A stretch of DNA of 64,000 nt. Origin: M3007 sp041741155 (GTDB lineage Bacteria; Bacteroidota; Bacteroidia; Chitinophagales; Saprospiraceae). Numbering within the stretch: the stretch's first letter is position 1; each line of letters opens with the position of its first letter. The notes under the pieces were generated by a model. The model worked only from the letters and a program-made list of their open reading frames with translations, made no database searches and was not told the origin of the DNA. A program made the translations under genes and the position numbers. The stretch spans positions 37,503 to 101,502 of the forward strand of contig JBGSKO010000116.1 in NCBI GenBank assembly GCA_041741155.1, read 5' to 3'. Of this stretch, positions 27,318 through 36,076 are shown piece by piece.

Positions 27318-28064
27318 ATGCGCCGGAAACAAGAAAAATATAAGGCCGGCATTACGGTCAGTGGACAAGAATTGCCTGTGGATGTTGTCTTCGAACATCG
27401 CCGGGGGCATCGGTTTTCCATTACGCGCAAACGCATTATCATGCGTTTGCCCCTGGGCTTGAACCCTTCGGAAGTGCAAGCGCGACTTCTCGAACTTCAG
27501 GAATGGGTCGGCAAGGTGACCGCCCAAAAAACCGCCCTGCTCACGCCGTTTACCCCAAAGGAATACCGCACGGGCGACGTGTTGACGGTGGGTACACGGC
27601 AGTATATCCTGGACATTGCAGAGGAAGACCGCGGCTCGCACACCGGCAAATTAGTCGGCAACACCATCGCGCTGCAACTCAGTAACCGCGCCACCCCGGC
27701 CAATCGAATAAAAGCCATCAAAACCCTGCTCTCACGCATTGTAGCCGCCGATTTTCAAAGTGAAATCGAGCAACGTGTACACTTCTGGAACCGCCATGCT
27801 TTCGAAAAGCCCATCAAAGGCATTTTTTTGAAATACAACCATTCCAACTGGGGCAGCTGCTCCCACAACGGAAATATAAACCTGTCTACCCGACTGCTAT
27901 TCGCCCCGCAAGACGTGCAAGACTATGTGATCCTGCACGAACTGGCCCACCTCGTGGAACACAACCACTCCGACCGTTTCTGGGCGCTCGTGGAACGCCA
28001 TATCCCCGACTACACGGAAAAAGAGAAGTGGCTCAAACAACACGGGGGAACCTGTGATTTTTAA
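27318..28064 (+). CDS. YgjP-like (DUF45) zinc metallopeptidase
   Basis: A 248-residue cytoplasmic protein of the YgjP/SprT-like family (DUF45, M48-related). The zinc-binding motif is HELAHLVEHNHSDRF: HExxH plus a third His four residues on. The conserved KYNHSNWGSCS segment lies just before it, as in YgjP proteins. The N-terminal half is the usual beta-rich extension. Biological substrate unknown. The ATG at 27318 (MRRKQEKYKAG) is chosen because the preceding frame is low in coding character. The truncated-hemoglobin gene follows after 6 bp, so the two are probably co-transcribed. Confidence 0.85.
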   Translation: MRRKQEKYKAGITVSGQELPVDVVFEHRRGHRFSITRKRIIMRLPLGLNPSEVQARLLELQEWVGKVTAQKTALLTPFTPKEYRTGDVLTVGTRQYILDIAEEDRGSHTGKLVGNTIALQLSNRATPANRIKAIKTLLSRIVAADFQSEIEQRVHFWNRHAFEKPIKGIFLKYNHSNWGSCSHNGNINLSTRLLFAPQDVQDYVILHELAHLVEHNHSDRFWALVERHIPDYTEKEKWLKQHGGTCDF

Positions 28065-28070
28065 AAAAAC

Positions 28071-28478
28071 ATGAAACCGGACATCGCTTTCCGCGCCGAC
28101 ATCGAGCGCTTGATCAATACCTTCTACGACAAGGTGAAGGCCGACCCCGTCATCGGCTATATTTTCAACGACATCGCCCACGTGGATTGGCCCAAACACC
28201 TGCCTGTCATGTACGACTTCTGGGAATTTCTGCTGCTCGGAGGCACCCGGTACCAGGGCAATCCCATCCAGAAGCACTTCGACCTGCACGCCACACATCC
28301 GCTGACGGCCGAGCACTTCGACCGCTGGCTGCTACTGTTCCAGTCCTCGGTGGATGAGTTGTTCGCCGGCACTGTGGCCGAGGATGCCAAGTTTCGGGCG
28401 TTCGCTATTTCAGAGACCTGGAAACCAAAATTTACGGGCGGGCACGGGGTTGGGTTGCCCAGGCAGGAAACGCCCTGA
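28071..28478 (+). CDS. Group III truncated hemoglobin
   Basis: A 135-residue 2-on-2 hemoglobin. Visible features: the YDKVKADPVIGYIFND helix B/E region, DWPKHLPVMYDFWEFLL with the distal-side residues, and HPLTAEHFDRWLLLF, which carries the likely proximal histidine of helix F/G. Group III members bind O2, NO or sulfide-type ligands, and their role is usually inferred as redox or NO handling. Length and motif order are normal. It lies 6 bp after the YgjP-like gene and 3 bp from the stop of the convergent phosphatase gene, so no terminator space exists. Confidence 0.9.
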   Translation: MKPDIAFRADIERLINTFYDKVKADPVIGYIFNDIAHVDWPKHLPVMYDFWEFLLLGGTRYQGNPIQKHFDLHATHPLTAEHFDRWLLLFQSSVDELFAGTVAEDAKFRAFAISETWKPKFTGGHGVGLPRQETP

Positions 28479-28481
28479 ACG

Positions 28482-30137
28482 CTACCGCATTAATTGTTGA
28501 ATAATACTCCCGGTACTGCCATTCGGCCGCATAATGCGCAGCATGGCCGCCAGTGTAGGTGCAATATCGGTAATGCTTACGGGCGCAAATGTTTCCCCGG
28601 ACGGAATTTTCCAGCCGTACCAAATCAGTGGAACATGCGCATCGTAGGGATATGGGGAACCATGCGTGGTGCCCCCGAGGCTGAATAACTTGTCGTCGGC
28701 ATGCCAGGCAGGTTCGAGTTGAAACAGTACGTCGCCGGATCGGCGGGGATGCAAACCACGGCGAATTTCCGGTGCGAATGGATACTCGGACGGCAAGGCC
28801 AACATATCGGCCGGCGTATAGGCATCGTAAACTCCGGGCTGTTTGCGAAGGAATGTTTTTAGCGCCTCGCAGGCATGCTCCAATTCGATTCCAGCAGCAT
28901 GAAGCGCCTCGTGGTCCAGCCAAATCTGCTGATTGGCCACATCGAGTACAAACGTTCCGGGACGGCCGAATTTTTCAGTCAGTGCCTGGTTGAACTGCCC
29001 CACGCTGGTGCTTTCCGGAAACACCCCGGCGGGGATTTCCAGGTCGTGCAGGTGTGCGGGCGTTTCGCCACCGCCGTGGTCGGCAGTCAGAAAAACCAGC
29101 ACATTGTTTTTTCCAAATTTTTCATCCAGGGCACGCAGCAAGCGGGTGATCTGGCCATCAAGCCGCAGATACATATCCTGCGTTTCTTCGGCATGGATAC
29201 CGAACTGGTGCCCGCAGTAATCCGGCCCGGAAAAACTCAGACACAACACGTCGGGGTACTCATCCTGCCCCAACTCCATTTTGTCAATGGTTTCCAGCGC
29301 AAAGTCCACGGTGAACATATTGCCCCCGGGTGTGAAGCGCAGGAGCGTGTAGCCTGTTTTTTGTTTGATGGCAGGCAGGTCGTAGGGGAAATTCTCGGGG
29401 ATTGCCAGGTATTTGCCGTCGTCGTATTTGTCCCAGGCTTCGCCAAAACTTTCCTCGTAGGGCTCGGGACGGAGTTTGCTCCAGGGCTGGGAGAGGTAAG
29501 TATCAGGCAAGCGCCGGGCATTAAAATCCTGCACCCACTGGGGCAGGCCAAGGGAATCGGGGTAATACGTGGACGTGATCCAGTTGCCGGTTTTGTCGTC
29601 AAACCAGTACGCAGCATTGGGAATATGCCCGGCGGGCAGGATACTGCCGCGGTCTTTGAGGCACACGCCGACAACTTTGGAGCGGAAATTATTGGACAGG
29701 CGCAGCTCGTCGGTGATGGTAGTGCTGAGCAATGCGCGGGGCGAATGCCGGCCGGCGCGTTGGGCATCAGTGCCTACCGGGTATTCGGTGGTATCGGCAG
29801 TTACGTATCGGCTGCGACGCCAGGAACGATCGTACCAGTCGTTGCCTATGATGCCGTTGACGGCGGGGGTAGTGCCGGTATAAATGGCCGCGTGTCCCGG
29901 CCCGGTGTAGGTAGGCACGTAATTGAACTGAGCATTTTCACAAGAAAATCCCTCGCGCAACAGGCGCTTGAAACCACCGGGGCCGTACTTGGACTGATAG
30001 CGGTAGAGGTAGTCGTAGCGCATTTGGTCCACCACAATACCGACGATGAGTTTGGGCCGATCGGGCACGGTTTGGGCAGAGAGTACGGCCGAAAGGAAAA
30101 TGCAGAGACAGATTGTCAGTGGCAGGCGTTGAAGCAT
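28482..30137 (-). CDS. PafA-like alkaline phosphatase / type I phosphodiesterase family
   Basis: A 551-residue periplasmic hydrolase with a signal peptide (LSAVLSAQ). Metal-site residues are clear: VGIVVDQMRYDY (Asp37) and the PTYTGPGH nucleophile motif (Thr78), followed by GIIGNDWYDR, closely matching the PafA phosphate-irrepressible alkaline phosphatase of Bacteroidota. Further ligands lie in LTADHGGGETP. PafA cleaves phosphomonoesters to release phosphate independently of phosphate supply. The ATG at 30137 begins the signal peptide; the frame runs further upstream through the promoter region. It is divergent from the EamA transporter. Confidence 0.85.
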   Translation of the reverse strand: MLQRLPLTICLCIFLSAVLSAQTVPDRPKLIVGIVVDQMRYDYLYRYQSKYGPGGFKRLLREGFSCENAQFNYVPTYTGPGHAAIYTGTTPAVNGIIGNDWYDRSWRRSRYVTADTTEYPVGTDAQRAGRHSPRALLSTTITDELRLSNNFRSKVVGVCLKDRGSILPAGHIPNAAYWFDDKTGNWITSTYYPDSLGLPQWVQDFNARRLPDTYLSQPWSKLRPEPYEESFGEAWDKYDDGKYLAIPENFPYDLPAIKQKTGYTLLRFTPGGNMFTVDFALETIDKMELGQDEYPDVLCLSFSGPDYCGHQFGIHAEETQDMYLRLDGQITRLLRALDEKFGKNNVLVFLTADHGGGETPAHLHDLEIPAGVFPESTSVGQFNQALTEKFGRPGTFVLDVANQQIWLDHEALHAAGIELEHACEALKTFLRKQPGVYDAYTPADMLALPSEYPFAPEIRRGLHPRRSGDVLFQLEPAWHADDKLFSLGGTTHGSPYPYDAHVPLIWYGWKIPSGETFAPVSITDIAPTLAAMLRIMRPNGSTGSIIQQLMR

Positions 30138-30279
30138 CGTATCGATAGGTTTGTTCAAACTGTAATTGCGCAAAGATGGAGATTCCGTAGTAAACAGACA
30201 GCGAAGGAATCCCCACGGGCGGAAACCAATGGCCAATATTTCTGTTCCTTTGCAGCCCAAAATTTGAACAGCACCCGAC

Positions 30280-31155
30280 ATGTCCAACCGCCCGCCTGCC
30301 ACCCTCGATTGGGTTTTGCTTTTCCTGCTAAGCCTGATCTGGGGCGCTTCGTTTATTTTCATCAAACGATCGGTAGCGATTTTCGACCCCATGCAAATGG
30401 CCATGTGGCGCATGGTACTCGCATTGGTGGTTTATCTGCCGATAGCAGCAATTTTCTGGTCCAAAATTGACTGGAAACGCTGGAAATCGCTCCTGGTCGT
30501 GGCATTTTGCGGGTCGGCGATTCCCAATTTCTTTTTTGCCGTAGCGCAGCAACACGTGAGCAGCAGCCTTGCCGGCGTACTGAATTCGCTGACGCCTTTA
30601 TTCACGCTCTTGCTTGGTGTGGTGTTTTTTCAAATGGTTTTTAATAAAAATAAAATACTGGGCGTGGTGCTGGGCCTGGCTGGAGCGGCCATACTCATTC
30701 TGTTCAACAGCAGCAGCGCTGTACAGGGCAACTGGTTTTACGCGACCCTCTGCGCCGGGGCTACGGTGTGTTACGCCATCAATGCCAATGTGGTAAACCG
30801 CGACCTGCGCGACCTGCATCCGGCAGCTATTGCCTCCTCGGCATTCGTGATCACCGGAGCCATTTTCCTGGTCGGCTTGTGGTGGTCGGGCGGCTGGAGC
30901 ACGGCATTTCAGCATCCCGAGGGCTTGAACGGTCTCGGCTACATTTTTTACCTCTCGGCAGTGGGTACCGTAGGCGGATCTATCCTGTACTTCTGGCTCC
31001 TGCAACGCACCAGCGCCCTCTTTGCCACGTCCGTCACCTACCTGCTGCCCGTAGCAGCACTGGCCCTTGGCGCTTTGGACGGAGAGGCCGTTGGCATGAC
31101 AGACCTGATCGGCACGGGTGTTATCCTGCTCGGGGTGTATTTGGCGCGCAAATAA
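30280..31155 (+). CDS. EamA/DMT-family transporter
   Basis: A 291-residue protein with ten hydrophobic helices in two homologous EamA halves. It opens with WVLLFLLSLIWGASFIFIKR, the usual DMT start, and the second half begins at NWFYATLCAGATVCYAINAN. The family exports or imports small metabolites such as amino acids or their derivatives; the substrate cannot be read from sequence. A -7-like TTCCTTTG lies at 30245-30252. The gene converges on the 953-residue barrel protein with an 11-bp gap. Confidence 0.88.
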   Translation: MSNRPPATLDWVLLFLLSLIWGASFIFIKRSVAIFDPMQMAMWRMVLALVVYLPIAAIFWSKIDWKRWKSLLVVAFCGSAIPNFFFAVAQQHVSSSLAGVLNSLTPLFTLLLGVVFFQMVFNKNKILGVVLGLAGAAILILFNSSSAVQGNWFYATLCAGATVCYAINANVVNRDLRDLHPAAIASSAFVITGAIFLVGLWWSGGWSTAFQHPEGLNGLGYIFYLSAVGTVGGSILYFWLLQRTSALFATSVTYLLPVAALALGALDGEAVGMTDLIGTGVILLGVYLARK

Positions 31156-31166
31156 TCGGGCCAAGA

Positions 31167-34028
31167 TTACCCCCGTCCCATCCCCGGCATCCACTCGCCG
31201 CTGCCCTGGCGGTCCGAACGGGGAGATGGTTCTTTCTTTGTCTTGAAATGCCGCAGATTGTAGGTGAACGACAACATTACGAACCGTTGCAACGCATTGG
31301 TTTGCAGGTCCTCAATGTAGGATTCGGTGATATTCCGGCTGATGCTGCGGTTTTGGCCAAGCACGTCGTTGAGGGCCAATGCAATCTCGCCGCGCTCGTT
31401 TTTGAATACTTTTTTACCGATGGCGAGGTTCCAGAGCCAAAAATTTTGGTTGAAGCCGTCGGATAAACCGGAGTTGAACGTATGGCTCACATCAGTGCGC
31501 AACACGAACCCTTCATAGATGATCCAGTTGAACTTGAGTCGCGATGTTTGGCTGAGATACTCGGTGTTGCCGGCGGTTTGCAGGGTGTTTTTTACCGTGT
31601 TGTAACTGGGTCTGGCAGACAGGGTAAAATCCACCCGTTCGCTGATATTACTGGCGAACGTGAGACCAAATCCGACGATGTTGTTGTTGGCATAGTTCGG
31701 CACGTCATTGACAAGGCCCGGGGTACGGGAATAGTTGTACGAAATATCCACATTAACATTGGTTTTCAGCCCTTTAACCGGTAATCCGTACGACAAAAAA
31801 GAACGTGCGTTCCGGTACCCGTTGAGGTTGACCGGGCGGGAAATACGGGCGCCCGGCGGCACATTGTACTCCTGCAGGATGGGGTGATCGCTGCTGGCCA
31901 GGTAGGTGGCATTGGCAATGTAGGCATCGGTAAGGCCACCGCCGGCCATGACGAAGAAGGTGCTGCCTTTTTCGGGGTTGGAGCCCTGGTACCGCATAAA
32001 CAGGTTTTGCTGAAACGACTGACGCAGGTTTGGATTACCTACGCTGAGCTGCAGCGGGTTGGTGTTGTTCAGCACATCCTGCAACTGCTCCACAGAGGGC
32101 AATTGTGTACTGGTGCGGTAATTCAACCGAATGTTGCGGTTTTTGTCCAGGCTGTAACGAAACATAGCCGAGGGCAGCACATTGAAAAATGTCTGGTTGA
32201 TGGTGGCCGGCTGCGGAAAGGTTTTTTCATTGGCCAGATCAGCCCATTGTACGTTGGTGCGAATATTGAAATTCACGTCGCGCCCTTTGCTATAGTTATA
32301 GCCCGCTCCGGTTTGGTGGGTCACATAATCATTGGAAAAAACGTTCGTCAGCGGTTCATTGAGCAGGGTGTAGCCCTCGTCGGGGGTAAAAAAATCGTAG
32401 GTGTATTTATCGGATGCCTCCTGCTGGTAACTGAGGCGGTAGTTGAACAACAGTTGGGCATTCTCGCTCACCGGTTCGGTGTACTCCATATTGCCGGCAG
32501 CGTTCCAGCTGTTCAGATCAAGGGTGGAATACTGGTCGAGATTGCTTTGGATGGGCTGCCCGGTATAGTACACATCCTGGGATTGCAGGGTGCTGTTGCC
32601 GTTTTTGGGTGCATAGCCGGAACTCAGGTTGATCGAGAAGGTGCGCCCTTTTTTGGCCAGTCGGTGGCGCCACAGCAGGTCGCTGTTCAGGCTGACACCG
32701 GTGAGGTCGGAGCGGAAGATATTGTCTGTTTGGCTCAGGAGGTTGTTGTCGAAACTGGTTTGTCCGAGCGTAGTGGAGTTGCCGTCATTTTGCTGGATAC
32801 TCAGGCGGGGCCGGAACAACAGGGTGTTCATGCTGTCGAGCTTAAACTCGATGCGGGCATTGAACCGGTGGTTGATGTTGTCCGTATTGGAGTTGTTTTC
32901 CTCGCCGTAAAGTTCGGCCAGGCCGCCGTCGCTGTTGAGAAACTGGCGGAAGGTATTGGACTCGGAGAAACTATTGCTTTTGTTGAAAAAATAGCTGGCG
33001 CTCGCTTCGGTTTTGCTGCCCCACTTATCGGAATAGTTGATGCCCACGGCTGTCGTGGTAGCAATACCGCCTTGTGGGCGCACCAAAAAATCGCCACCAC
33101 CGCCGCCGCCGGTCGGGCGCCCGCCGCCGCCGCGTCCGCCCATCATACCACTTGGGCGCCCGCCACCACCGCCGCCCATGACACCGAGCAAGTCATCGGA
33201 GGAAAAATTCTGGACGTTAATGTTGTTGGTCATCCCGATGAACGAGATACGCCGGTCGCCGTCGAAATAATTGATGTTGCCGCCGCCCTGGTACTTATCC
33301 TCGTAACCATAGCCGGCGTACACCTTTCCAAACTGGCCACTGCGCATATTGGTTTTGGTGACGATATTGATCGTTTTGGTGGTATTTCCGTCCTGAAATC
33401 CAGTAAACTGCGCCTGCTCACTCTGCTGGTCGAATATTTGCACCTTGTCAATAACCTCGGCAGGCAGGTTGCGCAACGCAGCGGCTGGATCATTGCCGAA
33501 GAAGGGTTTGCCGTCCACCAGCACCTGCGTAACATTTTCGCCCTGAGCCTTGATCGCGCCGTTTTCTACCGTCACCGAAGGTAGTTTTTCGATAAGATCC
33601 GACGCGTCTGCATCTTTCATCACTTTAACGGCATTGGCATTGAACTCTGTGGTATCACCTTTTTGCTGGGAAATGGGCACTGTGGCTTTAATATCCACCC
33701 CGCTGAGAACAACCGGATCGGGTTCCAGGGTCAACGTCCCCAACTGCACGTCGGCATTAGACACCGTGACCTCACGTTTTAGCGCACTGAAACCAATGGC
33801 CGTGACGACCAGGCGGTAGCCGCCTTTGCCAATTCCGCTGAGTACAAATGCCCCGTCCGCGCCGGTGGCGGTATTTTTCACCGCATCGCCCCAAGGATGC
33901 TGCAAACTGATCGTTGCGCCGGGCAGCGTGCTATTCGCATCATCAACGATTCTGCCTTTGATAGAAAACGTTTGGGCGCTCAGCAGGTTGGCGAGCAGCA
34001 GAAAAAGAGCGAGGGCGAGATTTTTCAT
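31167..34028 (-). CDS. Outer-membrane beta-barrel protein with TonB-receptor-like plug and Gly-rich insert
   Basis: A 953-residue outer-membrane protein. A signal peptide (LLANLLSAQ) is followed by a carboxypeptidase-like regulatory domain (about 20-105) and a plug-like domain (about 125-235, VTQVLVDGKPFFGND and NTTKTINIVTK). The rest is a PF14905-type barrel. Between plug and barrel, at about 265-315, is a low-complexity Gly/Arg/Met segment (GGGGGGRPSGMMGGRGG), probably a flexible surface loop. Unlike classical TonB receptors, members of this branch have no known ligand. It follows the Spy-like gene on the minus strand with a hairpin between them, and is divergent from a LytS/LytTR pair, suggesting an envelope-stress or sensor-linked unit. 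Confidence 0.85.
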   Translation of the reverse strand: MKNLALALFLLLANLLSAQTFSIKGRIVDDANSTLPGATISLQHPWGDAVKNTATGADGAFVLSGIGKGGYRLVVTAIGFSALKREVTVSNADVQLGTLTLEPDPVVLSGVDIKATVPISQQKGDTTEFNANAVKVMKDADASDLIEKLPSVTVENGAIKAQGENVTQVLVDGKPFFGNDPAAALRNLPAEVIDKVQIFDQQSEQAQFTGFQDGNTTKTINIVTKTNMRSGQFGKVYAGYGYEDKYQGGGNINYFDGDRRISFIGMTNNINVQNFSSDDLLGVMGGGGGGRPSGMMGGRGGGGRPTGGGGGGDFLVRPQGGIATTTAVGINYSDKWGSKTEASASYFFNKSNSFSESNTFRQFLNSDGGLAELYGEENNSNTDNINHRFNARIEFKLDSMNTLLFRPRLSIQQNDGNSTTLGQTSFDNNLLSQTDNIFRSDLTGVSLNSDLLWRHRLAKKGRTFSINLSSGYAPKNGNSTLQSQDVYYTGQPIQSNLDQYSTLDLNSWNAAGNMEYTEPVSENAQLLFNYRLSYQQEASDKYTYDFFTPDEGYTLLNEPLTNVFSNDYVTHQTGAGYNYSKGRDVNFNIRTNVQWADLANEKTFPQPATINQTFFNVLPSAMFRYSLDKNRNIRLNYRTSTQLPSVEQLQDVLNNTNPLQLSVGNPNLRQSFQQNLFMRYQGSNPEKGSTFFVMAGGGLTDAYIANATYLASSDHPILQEYNVPPGARISRPVNLNGYRNARSFLSYGLPVKGLKTNVNVDISYNYSRTPGLVNDVPNYANNNIVGFGLTFASNISERVDFTLSARPSYNTVKNTLQTAGNTEYLSQTSRLKFNWIIYEGFVLRTDVSHTFNSGLSDGFNQNFWLWNLAIGKKVFKNERGEIALALNDVLGQNRSISRNITESYIEDLQTNALQRFVMLSFTYNLRHFKTKKEPSPRSDRQGSGEWMPGMGRG

Positions 34029-34050
34029 ACATTGAAGTTTACAGGGTTTT

Positions 34051-34097
34051 GGGGTTTATGAATGTTGAGCCTGTATTGCTCAACACCCATAAACCCC
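34051..34097. terminator. intergenic hairpin between Spy-like and barrel genes
   Basis: GGGGTTTATG (34051-34060) pairs with CATAAACCCC (34088-34097), with an inner GTTGAGC/GCTCAAC stem (34064-34070, 34078-34084). It lies between two minus-strand genes and could attenuate read-through from the Spy-like gene into the barrel gene. Confidence 0.55.
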
Positions 34098-34129
34098 TTG
34101 AACCATTTTGAAATAGTAATTACGTACGC

Positions 34130-34621
34130 TTACTGTTTGTCATCAGAGTCCGGCGTACTCTTTTTGGCTTTTTTGCCTTTCTTATCCTTCTTGCCTGTTT
34201 CGGCAGGCGGACCGGCTTTCGGGCGGTTTCCATCGCCCCAGTTGCCGCGGTTGGCGCGTTGTTCTTCGCGGAATGCGGTCCATTTCTGCCACTGTTCCTG
34301 CGTCACGATGGTTTGCAATTCCTTATCCTGTTCCTGGCGCATAGCGGTCATTTTCCCCCGCATGGATTCCCAGTCGCCGTCGGCGTTTTCACGCGCCGCC
34401 TGCGCTTGTTTGGCGTACTTAAGGTTGATTTCCTGCACCTTGCCGGCTTGCGCCTCGGAGAGGGAAAGCTGCTCCGTCATTTGAGCAGTTTGCTGTTTAG
34501 CCCTTTGTTCGGGGTTCATGTCGCGGCCACCGCCGCCGGGTTGAGCGTAGAGTACTCCGCCGACCAGAAGGAACAAAGCCACTATGGAATACTGAAGCGA
34601 TTGAAACATGTACTTTTTCAT
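34130..34621 (-). CDS. Spy/CpxP-like periplasmic protein
   Basis: A 163-residue protein with a signal peptide (LFLLVGGVLYAQ). Its helical core has the LTXXQ-type pattern (EQLSLSEAQAGKVQEI, then EQDKELQTIVTQEQWQKW), as in Spy/CpxP chaperones and related Bacteroidota proteins (DUF4890-like). The C-terminal tail is very basic and Lys-rich (KKDKKGKKAKKS). Such proteins act as periplasmic chaperones or metal-binding sensors of envelope stress. The ATG at 34621 is used because it starts the signal peptide. It precedes the barrel gene on the same strand and is divergent from the LytS gene at 34858, which fits an envelope-stress module. Confidence 0.75.
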   Translation of the reverse strand: MKKYMFQSLQYSIVALFLLVGGVLYAQPGGGGRDMNPEQRAKQQTAQMTEQLSLSEAQAGKVQEINLKYAKQAQAARENADGDWESMRGKMTAMRQEQDKELQTIVTQEQWQKWTAFREEQRANRGNWGDGNRPKAGPPAETGKKDKKGKKAKKSTPDSDDKQ

Positions 34622-34821
34622 AATCGTGTGTTTTTGTATTTGAATAAGCAGTCGCAAAGGTGCAACAAGTGCTTTCCTGCTTTTATAAAATTCAATGAAC
34701 ACCGCAGATTCACCCATAAACACCCGCTTTATCTCATAAACCCAATTTCTTGCAAAAATCAGCCGGACATTGAGCCGATCCCGGGGTTGAAAGGCAACAC
34801 ACCGGTGTTGGTTGAGAATAA

Positions 34822-34852
34822 TTGGGCAGATGCAAGACGTTTGGCACCTTTG
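34822..34852 (+). promoter_or_regulatory. promoter of LytS-type kinase, probably leaderless
   Basis: TTG at 34822-34824, a 20-bp spacer, then CACCTTTG (34845-34852). The ATG is at 34858, 5 nt after the box, so the transcript should start at or very near the start codon. Confidence 0.55.
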
Positions 34853-34857
34853 CAACT

Positions 34858-35922
34858 ATGCATTTACCGCGTCGAAATACCTGGTTACAAATTCTATTCT
34901 GGGGTGCCCTGTGGGTACTGGTGCCGGTGGCCCTCGCCGGCAACTGGGAAAACACCGAGCGGCTCGTCGTGCGGAGCGCCGTAGTGCTCACAGGCATCGC
35001 CCTCGTCGTGTGGGCTAATGTGGAAATTTTGCTCCCCAGACTTTATTTTAACAAAAAACAGGTCGCTTACATCCTGGCGGGACTGGCGCTTCTGGTGGGC
35101 ATTGTTTTGCTGGTGGACTGGGATGCGGCGCCCTGGGCCGAACATTTTACCCGGCCACGCACCAATGACAGTACCGGCCGCGGCGGCAATCCACATAACA
35201 ATCCGGGGTACCGCAGCATGAAATATATCGGTATGGCCATGCCTTATTTCACGGCATTGATCGGTAGCGCCCTGTTTGAAGTGGCCAGTTTTGCCAACCG
35301 CAAGGAGCGCGAGGCCACGGAGTTTCGCAGCGAAAAACTGGAGGCTGAACTAAAGTTTCTCAAATCCCAAATCAACCCGCACTTCCTGTTCAACGCCCTG
35401 AACAACATTTATACCCTGACGGTCATCAAGTCTGATCAGGCGCCCGACAACCTGCTCAAACTATCCGGTATGCTGCGCTATATGTTGTACGACTGCAAAG
35501 CCGACCGTGTACCACTGGGCAAAGAAATTGAATACTTGCGGCACTTCATTGATCTGAACCTGCTCAAAGACAGCCGGGGACTCAATGTGACGGTAAGCCT
35601 TGATGAATCGCGGCCGGCGCTGTCCATCGCTCCAATGCTTCTGATTCCTTTCGTGGAAAACGCATTCAAACACAGCAAAATTGAGGATCGCGCACACGGC
35701 TGGATCCGCATCGAATTGCAAACTGCCGCCGGTCATATTCAATTTACTGTGGAAAACAGCGTGCCAGAAACCGCCCACACCAAGGACCAATCCGGCGGCA
35801 TCGGCCTGAAAAACGTGCGCCGCCAACTCGAACTCCTCTACCCCGACCAACACGAACTAACCATTGAACCCGGACCAGATACTTTCCGCGTCCGACTGAA
35901 ATTGTTGGTTGAGAACGGTTGA
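34858..35922 (+). CDS. LytS-type sensor histidine kinase
   Basis: A 354-residue membrane kinase. The first ~145 residues hold about four transmembrane helices with no extracytoplasmic sensor domain, then a coiled-coil (about 148-170) and the His_kinase (PF06580) motif QINPHFLFN with phospho-accepting His175. The ATPase region has the N-box FVENAFKHS and a G-box-like GGIGLKNVRRQL. It phosphorylates the LytTR regulator at 36077; the two genes are linked by the GTTGAG/CTCAAC array, and this gene's TGA stop (35920-35922) is inside a GTTGAG unit. The signal sensed is unknown. The divergent Spy-like/barrel genes are plausible targets. Confidence 0.88.
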   Translation: MHLPRRNTWLQILFWGALWVLVPVALAGNWENTERLVVRSAVVLTGIALVVWANVEILLPRLYFNKKQVAYILAGLALLVGIVLLVDWDAAPWAEHFTRPRTNDSTGRGGNPHNNPGYRSMKYIGMAMPYFTALIGSALFEVASFANRKEREATEFRSEKLEAELKFLKSQINPHFLFNALNNIYTLTVIKSDQAPDNLLKLSGMLRYMLYDCKADRVPLGKEIEYLRHFIDLNLLKDSRGLNVTVSLDESRPALSIAPMLLIPFVENAFKHSKIEDRAHGWIRIELQTAAGHIQFTVENSVPETAHTKDQSGGIGLKNVRRQLELLYPDQHELTIEPGPDTFRVRLKLLVENG

Positions 35923-36068
35923 GAAAAGTTGAGAGGGTTGAGACGGTTGAGTTGAGAGCCCGGCTGCTGCTTAAGACTGTTCAGAAAGCTCTGAACTTTC
36001 CCAACATCCCTCCTCAACCCTCTCAACTTTTCTCAACCTTTCTCAACTTTTCTCAACCTTTCTCAACC
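35910..36068. repeat. GTTGAG / CTCAAC inverted short-repeat array (intergenic bridge 2)
   Basis: GTTGAG units run from 35910, inside the last codons of the kinase gene, to about 35955; CTCAACC/CTCAAC units run from about 36013 to 36068. The inner sequence includes the perfect hairpin GTTCAGA/TCTGAAC. The last CTCAACC ends 8 nt before the response-regulator ATG at 36077. The organisation is the same as at 15379-15820. Confidence 0.85.
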
Positions 36069-36076
36069 ATAACACA

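Noticed and set aside
31884..33584. 566-codon plus-strand frame
   Set aside because: Antisense to the 953-residue barrel protein and its Gly-rich insert; no conserved motif.
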